A stretch of DNA of 10,444 nt from Myxococcales bacterium (GTDB lineage Bacteria; Myxococcota_A; Bradymonadia; UBA7976; UBA1532), in the NCBI GenBank assembly GCA_020633465.1, contig JACKDN010000059.1, forward strand, positions 1-10,444, written 5' to 3'. The notes beneath the pieces were generated by a model. That model was not told the DNA's origin, made no database searches, and saw only the letters and a list, made by a program, of their open reading frames with translations. Below are positions 1-6,485 of this stretch, piece after piece (the first letter of the stretch is position 1; every line of letters begins with the position of its first letter). The position numbers were made by a program, and so were the translations under genes.

Positions 1-990
1 CGGGGTGGCCGCGCGGCCCTGCGCCGCCAGCAGGTCCAGGGCCAGCGGGTTGCCCTCGGCCAGCGCGGCCAGCGCCTGCGCCTCGGCCGGCGTCGGCGGC
101 GCGCCGCCCGCTTCGCGCCACAGATCGGCCAGCAACGCGGCCGCGATCGACGGCTCGAGGGGCGGGATCTCGTGGGCGACGCCGTCCAGGGGCGGCGCGG
201 CGGCGCCGGTGGTCAGCAGCTGCATGCGCGGCAGCGCGGCCAGGCGGCGCACGAAGGCCAGGGCGCCCGGCGCGGCGAGCGGGCCGTCGAGGCCCTCCAG
301 CCAGAACAGCCCCGGCGCCCGGGCCGCGGCCGCGAGGGCGTCCTCGGTCGTGACGGCCCGCGGATCGCCGGCCGCCTCGGCGACGGCGACGGCGAGCTCG
401 ACGAGGTCCGACGCCCCCTCGAGCATCACCCGGCGGGCGCCCGGTCCCGGCGCGCACAGGCGCGTGCGCAGCGCGGCGCGCGCCACCTCCGACGCGCCCC
501 CGCCCGGCGGCGCGACCAGGTGCACCGATCGCCCGGCGCGCAGATCGGCCACCACGGCCTCGACCAGCCCGTCGCGGCCGACGAAGTGTCCGTTGGCCGG
601 CGTCAGCGCAGGATCCGTCGGGCCGGACAGCGGGCGGCTGCCGGTCGAGACGGGGGGCAGATCGGTCGGCGGCGCGTAGGGGCGGGGATCGTCGGTGAAG
701 GGGGCCTGCGCCAGCGTCGCCCACAGCGCCGCGTCGGCCGATCCGTGCGCGGCCGCCGCGCGCAGCCAGGTGGCCAGCGCGGGCGCTTCGCCGGGCGGCG
801 CCGGCAGGTGGTTCAGGGCGTCGAGATCGGCGGCGAGCTGGGCGCGCGCGTCGGGGACGAGGTCGAGCTGCGCCGCCACGCCGGCCGGCAGCTCGGCCAG
901 CAACGCGGCGCGCAGGGCGGCCGCCGGCAGCGCGCACCGGTCGAGCGCGGCCAGCGCGGCCTCACGCTGGGTGGCCGTCAGGTAGGGCAC
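1..990 (-). CDS. STAND NTPase with EAD-like N-terminus, degenerate P-loop (3' part outside window)
   Basis: The frame is open from a GTG at 990 to the left edge (330 codons, C-terminus missing). Residues about 3-95 are a small helical, Leu/Ala-rich segment beginning LTATQREAALAAL. It resembles the effector-associated (EAD/death-like adaptor) domains that open many bacterial conflict NTPases. A Pro/Thr linker (about 100-135) leads to FVGRDGLVEAV (136-146), the usual entry to a STAND/NB-ARC-type ATPase. The P-loop is VAPPGGGASE (159-168); the lysine expected before S167 is alanine and the first glycine is also alanine. LFWLEGLD (228-235) fits Walker B, and LAEGNPLALDLL (310-321) fits the GNPLAL motif of STAND proteins. 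The start is fixed by an in-frame TGA at 1009-1011, which is also the stop of the preceding gene. No good Shine-Dalgarno is visible, so translation may be coupled to that gene. STAND proteins typically act as sensors or switches in immunity or signalling; the C-terminal sensor repeats lie outside the window. The NTPase class is fairly sure, the EAD call tentative. Confidence 0.72.
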   Translation of the reverse strand, partial: MPYLTATQREAALAALDRCALPAAALRAALLAELPAGVAAQLDLVPDARAQLAADLDALNHLPAPPGEAPALATWLRAAAAHGSADAALWATLAQAPFTDDPRPYAPPTDLPPVSTGSRPLSGPTDPALTPANGHFVGRDGLVEAVVADLRAGRSVHLVAPPGGGASEVARAALRTRLCAPGPGARRVMLEGASDLVELAVAVAEAAGDPRAVTTEDALAAAARAPGLFWLEGLDGPLAAPGALAFVRRLAALPRMQLLTTGAAAPPLDGVAHEIPPLEPSIAAALLADLWREAGGAPPTPAEAQALAALAEGNPLALDLLAAQGRAATP

Positions 991-1008
991 CGGCGGCCAC
1001 CCACCCGA

Positions 1009-1455
1009 TCAGCCCTGCAGCAGCTGGCGGACGTAGCCCTCGAGGCCCAGCAGGCCCGCGGCCCGCCCCTGCTCGAGCGCCTCGTCCACCGACGCGCCAT
1101 CGAGGAACCGGGCCTTCAGCGCGAACAGCGCGCCCACCCGGTTGCTGCTGCCGCAGTACACCATCGCCGGCCGGGCGTCGGCGTCGGCCAGCGCCTCGGC
1201 CAGCCGGCGCGCGTTCTCGACGGTCACCCCGCTCGGCCCGTCCACGGGGATGTGCACGTAGGTCGCGCCCAGCGACTCGGCGCGCCCGGGGGCCTCGTCG
1301 ACGTCCACCTCGCCGTGGCCGCGCAGGTTGATCAGCAGCCGATAGCCCGCCTCGACGGCGGCCTTCATCTGAGCCGGCGTGGGCTGCCCGGCGGTCATCA
1401 CGCCGGGGAAGGGGTAGCGGGCCTCGTAGATGTCGATGCGCGGCGCGTCGGCCAT
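1009..1455 (-). CDS. DUF442-type rhodanese/protein phosphatase-fold protein
   Basis: This 148-residue soluble protein has no signal peptide. The N-terminal run (about 15-50) has the family pattern: a V-x-T-A-G-Q-P segment (GVMTAGQPTP), then a helix, then LLINLRGHGEV. The catalytic loop is YCGSSNRVGAL (100-110), placing nucleophile Cys101 and Arg106 in the C-x4-R spacing of rhodanese/DUF442 proteins (Pfam 'putative phosphatase DUF442', also called beta-lactamase hydrolase-like phosphatase). Classical tyrosine phosphatases use C-x5-R. The usual Gly of the loop is Ser here. Family members are described as phosphatases or sulfur transferases, and the sequence alone does not choose between them. 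The ATG at 1455 is preceded by GGAG at a good distance and lies 15 nt after the glmS stop. The downstream STAND gene starts 18 nt after its stop in the same frame. The three genes probably share a transcript. The fold is likely; the substrate is unknown. Confidence 0.82.
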   Translation of the reverse strand: MADAPRIDIYEARYPFPGVMTAGQPTPAQMKAAVEAGYRLLINLRGHGEVDVDEAPGRAESLGATYVHIPVDGPSGVTVENARRLAEALADADARPAMVYCGSSNRVGALFALKARFLDGASVDEALEQGRAAGLLGLEGYVRQLLQG

Positions 1456-1470
1456 GGTGTTCTCCGCGGG

Positions 1471-3948
1471 TCAGTCGACCGTGATGGACTTGCTCACGTT
1501 CTTCGGGACGTCGGGATGCACGCCGTGCCCGGCCAGGTGCAGCGCGTCCAGCCAGGCAGCCTTGCGCACGCTCATCGCCAGCGCCAGCTGCTGCAGCACG
1601 ACGGTGGCGCTGAAGGCGGTGCGCAGGCCGTCGCCGGTGGGGGGCAGCGCGATGTACTCGGCGTGATAGGTCGGGTTGTCGGCGGGCGGCTTGCACGCCG
1701 CCTGGCGCAGCTGCGGGTCCTCCTCGGCGATGATCACCGTGAGGCTGCCGCGGATCTTGTGCGTGTTCAGCTGCGACACGGTCAGCGCCACGTCGCGGGC
1801 GTCCGGGCCGGTGACGTACACCAGCGGATAGTCGGCGTACAGCGCCTGCAGCAGCGGCGCCCGGTCGAAGCCCTCGGGCATGCTGCGCTGCGGATCGAAG
1901 ACGGCCCGCGTCACGTCGCGCACCAGGGCCGCGGGATCCTCGGCCGCCTCGCAGCCCCGCGCGAGCGCCTCGCCCAGCCCGCGCAGCAGCCGCGCCACCT
2001 GCAGCGGGCCGTACAGCGTGTTCTGCCCGAGGATCGTGTTGGGCCCGTGCTTGAACTCCGACGCCTCGAAGCCCTCGGTGTGGTTCAGCACCACCTCGCG
2101 CACCTTGAGCGCCCCCTCGCGCGCCACGCCCACGAGCCGCGTGCCGAGGATGTGCATGCTGGGCGCCAGGTACAGCCGCTGGGCGGCCGCGTCCACCGCG
2201 TCCGCCGTCGCCTCCAGCGTGCGCTCGATCAGCCCCGGCAGATCGCCCAGCGCGTCGCGCCGCCCGGCCAGCTCGGCGCCCCGACCCGTCGCCTGCTGCC
2301 GGTGCTCGCCCAGCCGCAGCGCCAGCACGTAGAAGATGGCCAGCTGGTTCACGAAGCTCTTCGTCGCCGGCACCGCGATCTCCGGCCCGCAGCGCAGGGG
2401 CACCACCAGGTCGCACTTCTCGAGGGCGATGGTGCTGTTCAGGTTGTTGACCATGCCCACGCGGCCCACGCGGTGGCCGTCCGCCAGCACCAGGTCGAGG
2501 ACGTCGACCAGATCCTTCGTCTCGCCGCTCTGTGTCACGGCGACCACCAGATCGCCGTCGGTCAGCGCGTGCGCCACCTGGCCGCGGAACTCGCCGGGCA
2601 GCACCACCTCGAGGCCGACGTGCGCCAGGCGATCGAAGAACATCGCGGCCACCTTCGCCGCGTTGTAGCTGCTGCCGCAGCACACCACGACGACGCGCCC
2701 GTGGCCGGCCAGCGTCGCTTGCGCCATGCGGCAGAAGCCCTCGACGGCGGCGCCGAACTGGTCGACCTCCTCGCGCTCCCACCAGGCGTCGAGCAGCTGC
2801 ACCAGCGCGCGCTCGGCGTCGCTCGCGGCGGCCGCGTCGAGATCGGTCAACAGCGCCGCCTCGCTCGAGGTGAACGGCCCCGGGGGCACGGGCGGCGCCG
2901 CGTCCACGGCGCGCCGCACCGCAGCGTCCTCGCGCAGCGCCCGGAAGGCCCCCGCGACGTCCACCGTGCGCGGATCGCGCAGCGCCTCGAGCGCCTGGGC
3001 CACCTCGGGGGGCGGCGTCCCCAGCCCGGCGACGCGTGGGCTGCCGCCGGTGAACAGCCGCACCACGTCGCGCACGGTCTGCACCTGCGCCGCGATCTCC
3101 TGCGCCATGAAGGTGGTGAACTCGGGCCGCAGCACGGTGTCCTCGGCGCGCAGGCGGCTGCGCGCGGGCTCGCGCTCGCGGCGCGCGCCGTCGGCCAGCC
3201 CGTACACCGCGTGCGCGTCGGCGGTGAACTCGACGAACTCACCGGCCGACAGGCTGACCAGCGTGCGCGTCAGCGACAGCACCGCCGACAGATCCGACGA
3301 CGCGATGCCGAAGGCGCCGCCCACGTCGTCCCGCCCCAGCCCGAAGTACAGGCTCGACCCGTTCTTGATGGCCCACAGCGTGTGGGTCAGGGGGTCGACG
3401 ATCACCGCCGCGAAGCCGCCCACCAGGCGCTCGCCGGCGGCGACGATCGCCTCGCGCATCGCGGCGCGCCGCACCTCGACGTCCCGCCGCTCGGCGGTGC
3501 CCCGCGCCTCGAGCGCCAGGGCGAAGAAGTGCTCGACGAGGTGCACCACCATCTCGCCGTCGTTGTCCGACCGGACGGCGTGCCCCTCGTCCTCGAGCCA
3601 CAGCTTCAGCGCGTCGCAGTTGGTCACGTTGCCGTTGTGCGCGCCGTACAGGTACGTCTTGCAGCGCACCACGTGGGGCTGCGCGTTCTGCTCGTCGACG
3701 GCCCCGAAGGTGGCCCAGCGCACCTGCCCGCACAGCACCCGGCCGGCCAGCTTCGTCACGCCCAGCGGCCCGAGGATCTTCGACGGCGCGCCCACGCCCT
3801 TGCGCAGATCGACGGCGGTGTCGTCGCCTTGGATGGCCGCGCCCGTCGAGTCGTAGCCGCGGTACTCGAGCGTCCTCAGCAGGCGGTCGGCCACCTGCCC
3901 CAGATCGTCGCGCGACGCCGCGTACACCAGCCCGATGACCCCGCACAT
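1471..3948 (-). CDS. glmS: Extended glutamine--fructose-6-phosphate aminotransferase
   Basis: Makes glucosamine-6-phosphate from fructose-6-phosphate and glutamine, the first step towards UDP-GlcNAc for peptidoglycan and LPS; cytoplasmic. The glutaminase domain is about residues 1-280: MCGVIG gives nucleophile Cys2 after Met removal, with VRWATFG (76-82), HNGNVTN (104-110) and SDND (127-130). SIS domain 1 has CGSSYNAA (424-431), QSGET (473-477) and PATKSF (527-532). SIS domain 2 has EGALKVRE (611-618) and EFKHGP (631-636), aligning with E. coli Glu481, Lys485, Glu488 and His504. The C-terminus KNVSKSITVD carries K820, the equivalent of the fructose-6-phosphate-binding Lys603. At 825 aa it is about 215 residues longer than ordinary GlmS. 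The extra length lies mainly between about 295 and 405 (a helical linker before SIS1) and about 645 and 705 (inside SIS2). The start is set by the Cys2 requirement and a perfect AGGAGG at 3954-3959. The frame stays open upstream to 5454, but that part is antisense to the deacetylase. No glmS ribozyme is evident in the leader. Confidence 0.93.
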   Translation of the reverse strand: MCGVIGLVYAASRDDLGQVADRLLRTLEYRGYDSTGAAIQGDDTAVDLRKGVGAPSKILGPLGVTKLAGRVLCGQVRWATFGAVDEQNAQPHVVRCKTYLYGAHNGNVTNCDALKLWLEDEGHAVRSDNDGEMVVHLVEHFFALALEARGTAERRDVEVRRAAMREAIVAAGERLVGGFAAVIVDPLTHTLWAIKNGSSLYFGLGRDDVGGAFGIASSDLSAVLSLTRTLVSLSAGEFVEFTADAHAVYGLADGARREREPARSRLRAEDTVLRPEFTTFMAQEIAAQVQTVRDVVRLFTGGSPRVAGLGTPPPEVAQALEALRDPRTVDVAGAFRALREDAAVRRAVDAAPPVPPGPFTSSEAALLTDLDAAAASDAERALVQLLDAWWEREEVDQFGAAVEGFCRMAQATLAGHGRVVVVCCGSSYNAAKVAAMFFDRLAHVGLEVVLPGEFRGQVAHALTDGDLVVAVTQSGETKDLVDVLDLVLADGHRVGRVGMVNNLNSTIALEKCDLVVPLRCGPEIAVPATKSFVNQLAIFYVLALRLGEHRQQATGRGAELAGRRDALGDLPGLIERTLEATADAVDAAAQRLYLAPSMHILGTRLVGVAREGALKVREVVLNHTEGFEASEFKHGPNTILGQNTLYGPLQVARLLRGLGEALARGCEAAEDPAALVRDVTRAVFDPQRSMPEGFDRAPLLQALYADYPLVYVTGPDARDVALTVSQLNTHKIRGSLTVIIAEEDPQLRQAACKPPADNPTYHAEYIALPPTGDGLRTAFSATVVLQQLALAMSVRKAAWLDALHLAGHGVHPDVPKNVSKSITVD

Positions 3949-3998
3949 GGGCAACCTCCTCGTCTCGAAGGGCCGGGAGGATACCAGCCTCGGGCGAC

Positions 3999-4052
3999 GG
4001 GCGCGGTGGCTTTTCACGTGGCGGGCGCGGTGGTCGGTGGCGGGTGCAGTGG
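3999..4052. repeat. Short direct repeats in the glmS/deacetylase intergenic region
   Basis: GGGCGCGGTGG occurs exactly at 3999-4009 and 4023-4033. A third copy with two differences (GGGTGCAGTGG) lies at 4042-4052. The copies are 24 and 19 nt apart. They sit within the 216-nt gap between two divergently transcribed genes, where an operator could act on either. In such GC-rich sequence short repeats also arise by chance, so a regulatory role is only possible. Confidence 0.3.
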
Positions 4053-4098
4053 CCGCCCGCGCGCACCGCGCCAGGCGGCGTGGCGTGTGGTACGCGGA

Positions 4099-4127
4099 GT
4101 GCAAACGGGGCGCGGGTTCGCTAGATT
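4099..4127 (+). promoter_or_regulatory. Candidate sigma70-type promoter for the deacetylase gene
   Basis: TAGATT at 4122-4127 matches four of six positions of a -10 box and stands out in GC-rich surroundings. GTGCAA at 4099-4104 is a weak -35 match (three of six) with a 17-nt spacer. Transcription would begin near 4134, giving a leader of about 30 nt before the ATG at 4165, which is preceded by GGGGAG (4153-4158). This is by pattern only; the -35 match is poor. Confidence 0.3.
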
Positions 4128-4164
4128 GCGCGGCGTCGGACAGACGCCACTCGGGGAGATTGCC

Positions 4165-5334
4165 ATGAAGCGCGCGCTCGGCTACGGCCTGCTGGCCGGC
4201 CTGGCCCTGACGGCCTGCGGGACCGAAGACGATCACGACCACGCCGACGACGTCGATCCGACGCCGCTGTTCGAGGCCGCCTACGAGGCCGCCAGCGACG
4301 GCAAGGCCGACACCACCGGCTGCAACGGCGTCCGGGTGCCCGATCAGGGCGACTTCGGCGGCCGCATCGCGCTGACCTTCGACGACGGCCCCGATCCCAG
4401 CACCACCCCCAAGGTGGTCGAGACCCTCCGCGCGCACGGCGCGCCGGCGGCCTTCTTCATGCTGGGCAAGCAGGTGCGCCGCGAGGCCAACGCCGAGGTG
4501 CTCGCCGACATCATCGGCGACCCGAACTTCATCGTCGCCAGCCACACCTGGAGCCACCCGAACATGGCCGAGCAGTCGGCCGCGACGGTGGCGCGCCAGA
4601 TCGACGACGCCACGCAGGCCATCGCCGACGCCGGCCACCAGATCGAGTACTTCCGCTTCCCCTACGGCTCGTCGAACTGCGCCACCGCCCAGGCGGTGCG
4701 CGATCGCGGCCTGATCATCACCGGCTGGCACATCGACAGCGGCGACTGGTGCTTCGACGTCAACGACGGCTACTGCTCGCCGCGCACCTTCCGCTACGTC
4801 GACGACAACCGCCGCAACGACATGACCGGCTTCGTGCTCGACCAGGTGCGCCGCACCAACGGCGGCATCGTCCTGTTCCACGACGTCAAGGGCTACACCG
4901 CCCAGTCGCTCGACGGCGTGCTGACCGCCCTCGAGCAGGCCGGCTACACCTTCGTCCGCCTCGACGATCTCGACACCTTCCCGCAGCTGAACGGCGAGGC
5001 CCCCAAGCCCAAGCCCTTCATCGGCGATCCCTGCGAGGCCGACGCCGACTGCGAGTTCAGCCAGGGCGACCGCGCCGGCTTCTGCATCAGCGGCTTCTGC
5101 TCGCTGGCCTGCGCCGGCTACTGCCCGGACAAGGCCGGCAAGGCCTCGACCTTCTGCGTCGCCGATCCCGATCCCGCCATCGCCGGCGGTGTCTGCGTCC
5201 CCAAGGCCGGGCCCATCAACGGCGACTGCGCCGATCTGCCGCAGTCGATCGACACCGAGGCCGACCGCTACATCGGCACCAGCAGCGCGCCGGCGTCCAC
5301 CGCCCGCGTCTGCGCGCCCAAGCCGGTCGAGTGA
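4165..5334 (+). CDS. Lipoprotein polysaccharide deacetylase (NodB domain) with Cys-rich tail
   Basis: A 389-residue carbohydrate-esterase family 4-like deacetylase that would remove N-acetyl groups from an envelope or external polysaccharide (peptidoglycan, chitin-like or exopolysaccharide; substrate not determinable). The N-terminus is a lipoprotein signal peptide with lipobox LTAC (Cys18), followed by an acidic/His-rich tether. The NodB domain spans about 66-272 with all five motifs: TFDDGP (71-76), HTWSH with H127 and H131 as metal ligands alongside the aspartates, RFPYG (164-168), DSGDW (191-195) and LFHD (H239). Residues about 285-389 form a tail with about ten cysteines (DPCEADADCEF..., GFCISGFCSLAC...). 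It resembles the small disulfide-rich 'C-x(n)-D-C' segments common on secreted proteins of Myxococcota-like bacteria and perhaps binds polymer or another protein. The ATG at 4165 fits both the signal peptide and the GGGGAG ribosome site. The gene is divergent from glmS. Family assignment is secure; substrate and role of the tail are inference. Confidence 0.93.
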   Translation: MKRALGYGLLAGLALTACGTEDDHDHADDVDPTPLFEAAYEAASDGKADTTGCNGVRVPDQGDFGGRIALTFDDGPDPSTTPKVVETLRAHGAPAAFFMLGKQVRREANAEVLADIIGDPNFIVASHTWSHPNMAEQSAATVARQIDDATQAIADAGHQIEYFRFPYGSSNCATAQAVRDRGLIITGWHIDSGDWCFDVNDGYCSPRTFRYVDDNRRNDMTGFVLDQVRRTNGGIVLFHDVKGYTAQSLDGVLTALEQAGYTFVRLDDLDTFPQLNGEAPKPKPFIGDPCEADADCEFSQGDRAGFCISGFCSLACAGYCPDKAGKASTFCVADPDPAIAGGVCVPKAGPINGDCADLPQSIDTEADRYIGTSSAPASTARVCAPKPVE

Positions 5335-5340
5335 GCTTGA

Positions 5341-5390
5341 CGGGCGCCGCCCGGCGCCCGAAGGTGGGCTCCCACGTCCCTCGGGAGTCC
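5341..5390 (+). promoter_or_regulatory. Hairpin array in the deacetylase-FKBP gap, covering the FKBP ribosome site
   Basis: The 58-nt gap contains a perfect 8-bp stem (CGGGCGCC at 5341-5348 with GGCGCCCG at 5353-5360, 4-nt loop). It has no T-run after it, so it is at best a weak terminator or an mRNA-stabilising structure. Next, GGGCTCCC (5366-5373) pairs with GGGAGTCC (5383-5390) over 8 bp including one G-U, burying the GGGAG ribosome site (5383-5387) five bases before the FKBP ATG. A competing small stem GTGG/CCAC (5364-5367 with 5372-5375) would free it. Pairing is seen in the sequence; the regulatory effect is inference. Confidence 0.4.
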
Positions 5391-5392
5391 CC

Positions 5393-5716
5393 ATGAGCCT
5401 GAAGATCGAAGACCTCACCGTCGGCAGCGGCGCCGAGGCCAAGGCGGGCGACACCGTCGCCGTGCACTACACCGGCTGGCTGACCAACGGCACCAAGTTC
5501 GACAGCTCGAAGGATCGCGGCCGGCCCTTCTCGTTCCCCCTGGGGGCCGGGCGCGTCATCCGCGGCTGGGACGAGGGCGTCGCCGGCATGAAGGTCGGCG
5601 GCCACCGCAAGCTGACCATCCCGCCCGAGCTCGGCTACGGCGCGGCCGGCGCCGCGGGCGTCATCCCCCCGCACGCCACCCTCGTCTTCGAGGTCGAGCT
5701 GCTCGAGATCCGCTGA
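5393..5716 (+). CDS. FKBP-type peptidyl-prolyl cis-trans isomerase
   Basis: A 107-residue single-domain FKBP with no signal peptide, hence probably cytoplasmic. It catalyses cis-trans isomerisation of X-Pro bonds and can assist folding. The residues that line the active pocket are all present at the same numbers as in human FKBP12: Y26, F36, D37, F46, V55, I56, W59, Y82 and F99 (AVHYTGWL, TKFDSS, VIRGWDEGV, GYGAAGAAGVIPPHATLVFEV). The length equals the classic minimal FKBP, and there is no insert-in-flap (SlyD) or Cys-rich tail. The ATG at 5393 is preceded by GGGAG at 5383-5387. It follows the deacetylase by 58 nt on the same strand, and its stop is only 4 nt from the stop of the convergent L,D-transpeptidase gene. 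A functional link to the secreted deacetylase is not obvious, since the FKBP lacks an export signal. Confidence 0.96.
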   Translation: MSLKIEDLTVGSGAEAKAGDTVAVHYTGWLTNGTKFDSSKDRGRPFSFPLGAGRVIRGWDEGVAGMKVGGHRKLTIPPELGYGAAGAAGVIPPHATLVFEVELLEIR

Positions 5717-5720
5717 CCGA

Positions 5721-6485
5721 TCAGCGGCCGCCCGCCACCACGTAGCTGCCGTCGGCGTCGGGCGTCACGGACGGCGGCACCTTCGTCTTCTCGAAGGCGT
5801 CGTAGCCCGCGCGCAGCCCCGCCCAGAACACCATCAGCCACGGTCGGCTGGCCGCCGCGCGCGCCAGGGTCACCTGGCAGCTCGCCTCGTCGAGGCGGCA
5901 GGGGAAGACGTGCACCGGGATGCGCCGCTGGCCGGCGTCGCGCGCCGCCACCGCCGCCACGTACAGCGCCGACATGGGCGCGTCGCGCAGGGGCAGGCAG
6001 CCGATGGTGGCGCAGCCCCCGTGGATGAAGATGTCGCCGCCCGGCGAGGCGCCGGCGGGCGTGCGCGCGCGGTCGCCCGCGTGCGGGTAGTTGATGCCCA
6101 GCGACAGGTGGAAGCGGCTGGTCGGGTTGAAGCGATCCACGTGGTAGAAGCCCTCGGGCACCTGCAGATCGCCCTCGAAGGTCTTCGGCCCCAACGCCCC
6201 GCTCCGGGCGCAGATGTCGAAGGTGCGCACCTTCACCCAGGCGTCCCCGCGGGCCGGCGCCGCCCACAGCTCGAGGGTGTCCTCGGCCTTGAAGGCCCGC
6301 AGGAAGATGCCCTTCGGCGGCCAGGTGGCCCCGGCCGCGCGGAACGCCTCGGCCAGGCCGCCCCGATGGGCGTCGGCCGCGGCGCGATAGCGCGCGAACT
6401 TCTTCTGGGCGTCTCGGAAGGGGCCGGCGTCCGCCAGGGCGGGCGCGGCCAGCAGGAACAGGAGGGGGACGATCGTGCGGCGCAT
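5721..6485 (-). CDS. Secreted L,D-transpeptidase-fold protein, YafK/DpaA-like
   Basis: A 254-residue exported YkuD-domain protein. The N-terminus MRRTIVPLLFLLAAPALADA is a Sec signal peptide with an A-D-A cleavage site near residue 20. The catalytic motif IFIHGGCATIGCLPL (152-166) gives His155 and nucleophile Cys163. GIFLRAFKAEDTLELW (59-74) and the segment from TFEGDLQVPEGFYHVDRF to LGINYPHAGDR are typical of the YafK branch. In that branch E. coli YafK (DpaA) cleaves the bond between Braun lipoprotein and peptidoglycan, while other YkuD proteins form 3-3 crosslinks. Which reaction this protein performs cannot be told from sequence. Two further cysteines (C196, C203) in the C-terminal part may form a disulfide. 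The ATG at 6485 is chosen for the signal peptide; it has no purine-rich ribosome site and is preceded by overlapping inverted repeats. It lies 58 nt downstream of the lipoprotein gene on the same strand. Confidence 0.9.
   Translation of the reverse strand: MRRTIVPLLFLLAAPALADAGPFRDAQKKFARYRAAADAHRGGLAEAFRAAGATWPPKGIFLRAFKAEDTLELWAAPARGDAWVKVRTFDICARSGALGPKTFEGDLQVPEGFYHVDRFNPTSRFHLSLGINYPHAGDRARTPAGASPGGDIFIHGGCATIGCLPLRDAPMSALYVAAVAARDAGQRRIPVHVFPCRLDEASCQVTLARAAASRPWLMVFWAGLRAGYDAFEKTKVPPSVTPDADGSYVVAGGR

Noticed and set aside
962..2782. A 606-codon minus-strand frame overlapping glmS and the DUF442 gene
   Set aside because: It is a shifted frame of GlmS with Arg/Gly/Ala-rich composition and no recognisable domain; GlmS and DUF442 motifs lie in other frames.
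3949..4164. A glmS-type self-cleaving ribozyme or riboswitch in the glmS leader
   Set aside because: The gap is 216 nt and shared with a divergent gene. I could not recognise the ribozyme core, and that class is mainly found in Gram-positive bacteria.
172..5334. A plus-strand open frame of about 1,720 codons running into the deacetylase
   Set aside because: Only the last 390 codons are real. The rest is antisense to glmS, the DUF442 gene and the STAND gene, is Arg/Gly/His/Gln-rich with no domain, and is open only because the opposite strand is GC-rich with few stop-forming triplets.
3949..5454. N-terminal extension of GlmS in an open minus-strand frame
   Set aside because: The glutaminase needs Cys at position 2, there is a perfect ribosome site before the Met at 3948, and the extension is antisense to the deacetylase.
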